Below, in pieces: positions 6,701 to 10,995 of a stretch of 10,995 nt of DNA. The notes beneath the pieces were generated by a model that saw only the letters and a program-made list of their open reading frames with translations, searched no databases and had not been told where the DNA came from. The translations under genes were made by a program, and so were the position numbers. This DNA comes from Peronospora farinosa (lineage: Eukaryota > Oomycota > Peronosporomycetes > Peronosporales > Peronosporaceae): contig CANTFK010000339.1 of the NCBI GenBank assembly GCA_947646735.1, positions 1-10,995 on the forward strand. The letters run 5' to 3'. Within the stretch, counting starts at the first letter, position 1. Each line of letters begins with the position of its first letter.

Positions 6701-7783
6701 GGCTGTGCCTAAATCCAACAGGAAATCTGCCACATCTCGACGAGGCGGACATTTGAAGCCTAAGCTCTCAAAGTAGCTCAATGCCTCATTTTGTGGCCCG
6801 TGGTACATCACATGACCCTCGTTCAAGATCATCACGTCGTCAAACAGCTCAAACACCTCGGGCGACGGCTGCAGCAGAGAAATCACGATTGTCTTGCGGA
6901 ATTTCTTGGCAATGCTGCGCTGCGTCGTAATGATATCGAAAGTGGCGGCGCTGTCGAGACCCGTGCTAATCTCGTCCATCATCATGACGTACTTGTTACC
7001 GAACTCCATCTCGCCCGTGGTCACGCGCTTGCGCTCTCCGCCAGACACACCACGGATCATGGCGTCACCTACAATGGTATTCTGGCAGTTGTCAAGTCCA
7101 AGCTGCTGAATCACAATGTCTGGATAGTGTTTGAACATGGCACTAGCAGCGTCAAGTGCAGCTTTGTTCTCCTCGGGGGTACCGCTTGCGTAGTGCTGGG
7201 CGTCACGATCCGAGAAGCCTCCACCGCAGCAACCATGTGCAAACTCGAGTGTCTCCTTCACCGTGAGTGAAGGATAGTGCTTGTCACGCTGCGTGACATA
7301 CGAGACAAACTGCGGAAGGCGTGTAAGTAATTCATTGGCAGGTGCACCATTGTACGTTACTTTACCCTCTGTGGTAACATTCTTTTCCTTGGGAAAGCGG
7401 CCGCTTAGCAGCTTCATGAGTGACGATTTGCCGGATCCAGGTTGGCCTAGAACAAGTGTAATGGTACCAGGCTTGAAGACGCCACTGATGTTCTTGAGGA
7501 TTTGTTTCTTGACTGTGTGTTTCTTGGCCTTCAGGCTTCGGACACTTTTCATGAGCTCATTGGGTAGTGTCGGCAGGTCCACCTTGATGTTGGACTCGTC
7601 TTTAACGATAATGTCGGCTGTGATGGACACGTCTTTGAAGCGCACTTCCATCTGTGGGAGGGCCTTGCCAAGTGCCTTTTCCATGCGTGAGGCAACGTGT
7701 TCATGTAGTGCCTGTGGTCCTTGAGCCATGAGTGTTTTGCCATTATTGTACTGAATATCGACGGCAGATTTCGTCGTTGACAT
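3704..7783 (-). CDS. PDR-type full-size ABCG transporter (pleiotropic drug resistance family)
   Basis: A complete 1359-residue protein with the PDR domain order NBD-TMD-NBD-TMD, an ATP-driven membrane efflux pump, likely for lipids, toxins or drugs (family knowledge; substrate unknown). NBD1 has Walker A GQPGSGKS (113-120), a Q-loop near Q165, signature VSGGE (246-250) and Walker B MMMDE (267-271); the H-switch position is Leu304 (SLLQPS). NBD2 has Walker A GSSGAGKT (794-801), Q841, signature SSVEQ (896-900), Walker B VLFLDE (916-921) and H-switch His953. Each half has about six hydrophobic segments (roughly 446-697 and 1095-1352). The large loops hold cysteine pairs C644/C652 and C1287/C1298 and an N-glycosylation site at N656. 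The length is normal for the family. The start ATG (7781-7783) has A at -3, and an initiator-like element lies about 100 nt upstream. There are no introns or breaks. Family certain; name and substrate not. Confidence 0.97.
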   Translation of the reverse strand: MSTTKSAVDIQYNNGKTLMAQGPQALHEHVASRMEKALGKALPQMEVRFKDVSITADIIVKDESNIKVDLPTLPNELMKSVRSLKAKKHTVKKQILKNISGVFKPGTITLVLGQPGSGKSSLMKLLSGRFPKEKNVTTEGKVTYNGAPANELLTRLPQFVSYVTQRDKHYPSLTVKETLEFAHGCCGGGFSDRDAQHYASGTPEENKAALDAASAMFKHYPDIVIQQLGLDNCQNTIVGDAMIRGVSGGERKRVTTGEMEFGNKYVMMMDEISTGLDSAATFDIITTQRSIAKKFRKTIVISLLQPSPEVFELFDDVMILNEGHVMYHGPQNEALSYFESLGFKCPPRRDVADFLLDLGTAKQSQYEVDSTSSSSIPHSASQYADVFTHSSIYKRMMQELHGPVHPNLIEDKMKHIDPIPEFHQTFWDSTVAVVQRQIKLTLRGYTFLVGRSIMVLLIGLLYASVFYQFNDTNAQLVMGIIFNAVLFVSLAQQAQIPVFIAARAVFYKQRRANFLRTSSFVLSNSVSQIPLGIAECLVFGSILYWMCGYVSTIKAYLLFELVLFMTNLAMASWFFFLSCASPDLNVANPVSMVSVLFFFLFAGFVITKEQIPDYLIWIYWIDPMAWSIRALAVNQYRDSSFDKCVYKGIDYCTNYNMTMGEYSLTTFEVPTEKFWLWYSLVFMAAAYVFFMFLSYIALEYYRYESPENVTLSSDNQEDVSDGYGLVKTPRSSASEVETCLSIAPASRLQVIPVTIAFIDLRYSVPDPVNPKETIDLLKGISGYALPGTITALMGSSGAGKTTLMDVIAGRKTGGKITGQILLNGYPATDLAIRRSTGYCEQMDIHSESATFREALTFSAFLRQGVDVPDSYKYDSVNECLELLDLHPIADQIIRGSSVEQMKRLTIGVELAAQSSVLFLDEPTSGLDARSAKLIMDGVRKVANTGRTVVCTIHQPSTEVFSVFDSLLLLKRGGETVFAGELGNNASELIAYLESIEGVTKLKDNYNPATWMLEVTGAGVGNSNGDETDFVAVFKSSKHFQFLQSNLDQDGVSRPSTDLPELTYTDKRAATEFTQMKFLMQRFFTMYWRTASYNLTRFSLFLILGILFGITYINAEYSSYAGVNSGMGMLFCTTGFIGFISFSSVVPIASEDRLAFYRERASQTYNALWYFVAATAVEIPYVFIGTMIFMALYFPMVGFTGAATFFAYWVHLSMHVLWQVYFGQLMAYLLPTVEVATIFGVLLQVIFFLFSGFNPPGNSIPTGYKWLYDITPHRYSLALVASLVFGDCPSDGDGSEIGCKVMTGLPPSLSENMRVKDYLEDVFLMKHSQIWRNFAFVFGFIVIYRLLGLLTLRFVNHQKK

Positions 7784-7873
7784 TGTTTTCCGCTTGGTGG
7801 TGATGAGCTGTTTAGATGGTGAGATTCTTGATTATCACTGAGGTGTAGAGGATATGAGAGAGACTGAAACTGC

Positions 7874-7887
7874 AAATTGAAAACTGA
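7874..7887 (-). promoter_or_regulatory. Oomycete Inr + FPR-like core promoter of the ABC transporter
   Basis: The minus strand reads TCAGTTTTCAATTT. Oomycete core promoters commonly have an initiator (about YCAYTYY) followed by a flanking promoter region (about CAWTTT). The match here fails only at one initiator position, by my reading. It lies about 100 nt before the start codon, a plausible 5' UTR length. The transcription start itself is inferred. Confidence 0.55.
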
Positions 7888-8010
7888 ACTTTGTCTTTTA
7901 TGTGGAAATTAATCGGACGTAATCGCTGGTGGTTGCGTAAACATCGTCCCATAATCATATTCTGTGCGTAATATGTCGTCCCCGTAATCACAGGCAATTG
8001 AAGATCATAC

Positions 8011-8030
8011 CGGTATACCGCGGCTGATCA
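8011..8030. promoter_or_regulatory. Cluster of palindromes in the transporter upstream region
   Basis: CGGTATACCG (8011-8020), CCGCGG (8018-8023, overlapping) and TGATCA (8025-8030) are perfect palindromes within 20 bases, about 125-140 nt upstream of the likely transcription start. They could be binding sites for dimeric regulators. That is inference from symmetry and position only. Confidence 0.3.
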
Positions 8031-8443
8031 GGGCCAGGTGAGATCGTCTCAATGAACCCAAAATAACGACCACCTCGTTAACACGGCAATACAGTACCTA
8101 CAGTATTACAATTTGACCACGGTGTGAGCGTGAACCATTCAGTGCGGCTGATACATTGACCTTCGAAGAGACAATTACAATGTAATCGGCTGTATAAGTT
8201 ATGGTAATCGGTACTCGACGACAAGCATCTCGGTAGACAATATCCGTGTTTCCTGATCGACGAGTATATTCCAAACAACTACAAGTAGCCACACGCACAC
8301 TGTTCGGTGTCTGTGACTCAACCTTGCAGGTAAAATATGTAGCTCTGCTAAGACCCCTATTAACAACACTTCCAATACAACAAACAATAACTTTCCATTG
8401 AATTAATTTACACTTTCCACACCTCCCTTTGCACAGTTGCTGC

Positions 8444-10459
8444 TCAGTAGATGGCACGCAAAAGACGACTACCATTGCATACGGAGGTGGCAGCAACGAA
8501 GAAATAAAAATCGCTCTGCTTTTGATTCAGGAAGCGAAATGCTGTAAGCTCTGCGACCGTGACTCCACCAACGTAGTATACCAGCACATTTTGGCGTTTG
8601 TTATCGGTGCTAGTGTCATAACCTGAAGCTTCTCCAGACATGCGAAGATAGCTGCTGGATTCATTCTCTTTCCTATTCCCATGGACATTCCAACTACTCA
8701 AACTCAGCATTGATGACGTCGGATCCTTAGCAAGTGTCTTGTACTTCATGCCTAGCGATTCTTGCAACAAACGTATACTCATTGGTGCGTACCCCGTGTA
8801 GGGAAACATAAAGTGGATATCCTTAGGACATCTTGTATCCTCATCATCCAGCGCACCACGCATAAGCAGGAGCTGCTTACGCATTTTCGGAAAGTCAAAG
8901 CGGTTTTCCACGGAAAGTAAATCCATTTTTTCTAGTTGCACGAGCAAAGGCAAGATCTGGTGGCCGTACGTGTGGCAGAGCTGCTGGCGATACCAAGCCA
9001 AGGCGTTCGGTTTGAGTCCACCACGGACAAGAGAGCACAAACAAAGTAGTTTTACCACGTCGTACAGGTTCAGAGGAGGTTCACGCAGGATAGCCTCCTC
9101 TAAAAACCTGCCTACATCCTTGGCTGCAGCCGATGATGCACTTGAACCGGCACTCATGATAGTCATTTCAGTCTCAACACAACCACGCAGAGCCTGCTGC
9201 GTACTGAGCTTTTGGATACGCTCTACAAGCTGCAAGTGATGCGCCAGTGACCGTTTCTTCTTGACCAAGTGAGGTGCTTTAGACAACAGAGCTTTCACCT
9301 TCTGAAACTCTGCCTGACTATCCTTTGGCGCGTCAGAGCTAGACCCCGCGGAACTACCACGCACTTCGGCAGCCAAGTCCTTAGCAACATCCACCAACTG
9401 GTCGGAAACCAAGTTGAAGTTCACGTCCCGAATCTCATCAAACAGCGCGTCCAGGTGGTTCAATACGACTTTCTGCGCTGTAGTCGTGGGTGTCGTCTCC
9501 TCGTCCACAGTACTGGTGGTGCTGCGTCTACTTTCACTAGCAGTTTCATCCGCTTCATCCTCTTCTTTCTCGTACGTGACGACGCCATGATTGACGCCAA
9601 CGAGTGCATCCAGCAGTCCTTCATACGTCATCGGCGTCAGCAACATGGACAGCGGGTCTTCCATCCGATCAATCACCACCAATTTATCCATCGACATGGT
9701 CACGTCTGCTTCTTCTTCTTTCTTTTCGGCTCCTCGACTCATCTTGATTTTCTGCTGTTGTCGATGAGCCAGCTCCAGCATCTTTTTCACTTTTCGAGCG
9801 AAGAAGCCGTGACACATAACGTCTCCCACTCTGCGTCCTGTATGTCTCTCCACGGCCAAGATACTTTTGACAACAACAGTCAACGCTCGACTGTCTCCCT
9901 TCACATAGAGTTCTCCAAACACACTGTCGTGGCAAAGCGCCACGACTCCGCGATCCACTGGGATCAGTCCCAATGCCAAATTAGCTTGGAGAATAAAACC
10001 CGCAACTCCCTGTCGCTCCATCTCCAACGTCACGTCTGATGTGGCTGTCGGTAGCCATAGCACGGCACATCGTCGGGTAGGTACGAGTTCTAGCGGTCGA
10101 AAGGCGTCGGCCAGGCGCTTGGCCACCGTGGGAAGTGGTGGGGCCACTACCACCACGTCCAGCGTCTTCTTGTTTTGCTTTCCATTGTCCATTGAGTTCT
10201 GAGAAATCTCTAATTGTCGTTGAAGTTGCACCACGTCACCACGTTGTAATTGGACGCAAATGAGACGAGAAATTCCGAGGCCGTCGTAGAATTCAGTACC
10301 ACCCGAGCCATAAGCGAGCAATTCAAAGATGGTCAATTGAGATTCATCTACTGCGAGGATTAATTTACCACGTACTGAAGTAGCTGGACCTAGAGTTTGC
10401 TCGATTGACCGGGAGAAGGCAGTCAAAGCATCCGATTTAAGCGCAGATTCGAGCTCCAT
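8444..10459 (-). CDS. VPS33: VPS33-like Sec1/Munc18 (SM) protein, HOPS/CORVET subunit
   Basis: A 671-residue SM protein. VPS33 is the SNARE-binding subunit of the HOPS and CORVET tethers that drive endosome and vacuole or lysosome fusion (family knowledge). Family-typical blocks are VVIDRMEDPLSMLLTPMTYE (261-280), the region of the DR..D..TP..TYEGL motif; a block resembling VPS33 near 386-416 (KVKALLSKAPHLVKKKRSLA); DVVKLLCLCSLVRGGLKPN (467-485); FPYTGYAPMSIRLLQES (552-568); and the C-terminal VLVYYVGGVTVAELTAFRFL (625-644). VPS33 is usually about 600 residues; the extra length here includes a Lys/Glu-rich segment near 240-252 and an acidic Ser/Thr-rich insert near 297-328. The ATG at 10457-10459 is chosen because the open frame further upstream has only a TTG and no ATG before a stop. 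VPS33A is favoured over VPS33B by the GYAP block. Intronless and intact. Confidence 0.93.
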   Translation of the reverse strand: MELESALKSDALTAFSRSIEQTLGPATSVRGKLILAVDESQLTIFELLAYGSGGTEFYDGLGISRLICVQLQRGDVVQLQRQLEISQNSMDNGKQNKKTLDVVVVAPPLPTVAKRLADAFRPLELVPTRRCAVLWLPTATSDVTLEMERQGVAGFILQANLALGLIPVDRGVVALCHDSVFGELYVKGDSRALTVVVKSILAVERHTGRRVGDVMCHGFFARKVKKMLELAHRQQQKIKMSRGAEKKEEEADVTMSMDKLVVIDRMEDPLSMLLTPMTYEGLLDALVGVNHGVVTYEKEEDEADETASESRRSTTSTVDEETTPTTTAQKVVLNHLDALFDEIRDVNFNLVSDQLVDVAKDLAAEVRGSSAGSSSDAPKDSQAEFQKVKALLSKAPHLVKKKRSLAHHLQLVERIQKLSTQQALRGCVETEMTIMSAGSSASSAAAKDVGRFLEEAILREPPLNLYDVVKLLCLCSLVRGGLKPNALAWYRQQLCHTYGHQILPLLVQLEKMDLLSVENRFDFPKMRKQLLLMRGALDDEDTRCPKDIHFMFPYTGYAPMSIRLLQESLGMKYKTLAKDPTSSMLSLSSWNVHGNRKENESSSYLRMSGEASGYDTSTDNKRQNVLVYYVGGVTVAELTAFRFLNQKQSDFYFFVAATSVCNGSRLLRAIY

Positions 10460-10995
10460 CGAAAATGTTTTGAATGTCGTTCGACTGGTCAAAAAAGCAG
10501 AAGCATTTTTGACATATAGACCGCAATGATTTTGACAATGTTACATGGCTACACTTTAAAGTAACTTCGTAACTTCTCTAAGTATCCATCAGCCGCAGTG
10601 TGCGTGCATAATGCGTGAGCGTATGTGCTTGAAGTAGACTGCACGCGGGCTGTCGCAAAAGAGCAGCCATACACACAAGAATGTTGTGCATCGACTCAGC
10701 TACAAAGCTCGCCAATGACAGCATTTACGAGGCAGCTAGGTTATACGCCATAAGTTTGACGATAGTCCGCTCGCTTAATAAGAGGTCAAACGTGGAATGT
10801 CTGCACTCTAAATGAAACTGTGTTGGTCGACATCGTAGTCGTATCGGGTCGAAGCTATGATGAGTAGATGGAAAGATGTCATTCCTTAGTCACACAGAAG
10901 AACTCATCAATACCCAAAGCAAAACACGATTGCATACGTGCACTTGCCCTTGGTCGGTATATCGTCGATGTCAGGGATTGTGAGCTCCCAATGGG
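10460..10995. other. 5' flank of VPS33, no recognised gene to the window edge
   Basis: About 540 bases. Near the gene are upstream start codons (10513-10515 and 10504-10506) and an initiator-like sequence at 10523-10529. Further right, translations on both strands are broken by stops and show no family motif that I can name. A gene or promoter starting to the right cannot be excluded. Confidence 0.6.
10489..10515 (-). promoter_or_regulatory. Short upstream ORF(s) ahead of VPS33
   Basis: On the minus strand two in-frame ATGs (10513-10515 and 10504-10506) share a TGA at 10489-10491, giving an 8- or 5-codon ORF (MSKMLLLF). It ends about 30 nt before the VPS33 ATG and is in another frame. It matters only if transcription starts upstream of 10515. 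The initiator-like TCATTGC at 10523-10529 would put it in the mRNA. Confidence 0.4.

Larger units (their letters stand above)
7784..8443. other. Intergenic region: VPS33 3' flank and ABC transporter promoter side
   Basis: This is 660 bases between two minus-strand genes. The part near 7783 should hold the transporter's 5' UTR and core promoter (initiator-like site at 7874-7887). Upstream is a cluster of palindromes at 8011-8030 and a direct repeat of TACAGTA (8090-8096 and 8099-8105). The minus-strand open stretches at 7812-8496 have no recognisable motif and one overlaps the end of VPS33 out of frame. I see no further gene. Confidence 0.65.

Noticed and set aside
3968..7724. Many antisense ORFs across the transporter gene
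   Set aside because: They are shadows of a long GC-balanced coding sequence on the minus strand.
8098..8496. 132-residue minus-strand ORF after VPS33
   Set aside because: It overlaps the last VPS33 codons in another frame and then runs through non-coding flank; there are no motifs.
10460..10492. Upstream extension of VPS33 to a TTG codon
   Set aside because: Nuclear genes rarely start at TTG; the ATG at 10457-10459 is the first in frame after a stop.
10560..10995. Possible retroelement integrase or gag piece on the right flank
   Set aside because: I tried minus-strand segments such as CVTKE near 10890, but could not align more than a few residues with any family.

Overview
The window looks like nuclear DNA of an oomycete, probably a Peronosporales relative of Phytophthora or a downy mildew. 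This is inferred from three things: two long uninterrupted (intronless) eukaryotic genes, a full-size PDR/ABCG transporter of the type common in oomycetes, and a decayed Ty3/gypsy retroelement whose Gag and pol segments resemble the oomycete gypsy families I know. An initiator-like core promoter of oomycete type also lies ahead of the transporter. No database search was possible, so the genus is not claimed.

Layout, left to right. Positions 1-2588 hold one badly decayed Ty3/gypsy element read on the minus strand. A likely LTR (2156-2588) comes first, then a leader, a gag relic (about 2035-1340), a linker zone (about 1340-886) and a pol relic running off the left edge inside the reverse transcriptase domain. 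Positions 2589-3703 are intergenic, with a 20-nt tandem repeat and a possible minus-strand coding remnant that I cannot name. Positions 3704-7783 (minus) encode a complete 1359-residue PDR-type ABC transporter. Positions 7784-8443 are its promoter side and the 3' flank of the next gene. Positions 8444-10459 (minus) encode a complete 671-residue Sec1/Munc18 protein of the VPS33 branch. Positions 10460-10995 are its 5' flank, where I recognise nothing beyond short upstream ORFs and an initiator-like site.

The two intact genes lie head-to-tail on the minus strand, each apparently with its own promoter. They do not form an obvious functional unit: VPS33 is housekeeping machinery for endosome and vacuole fusion, and the PDR transporter is an efflux pump of the plasma membrane class. 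The retroelement cannot make its own proteins as it stands, because its frames are broken by many stops and shifts.

I found no convincing new multi-gene system. The most unusual features are an array of paired stem-loops with a period near 40 nt inside the putative LTR, the asymmetric ATP sites of the transporter together with a palindrome cluster in its promoter, and the unidentified coding-like remnant at 3002-3348.
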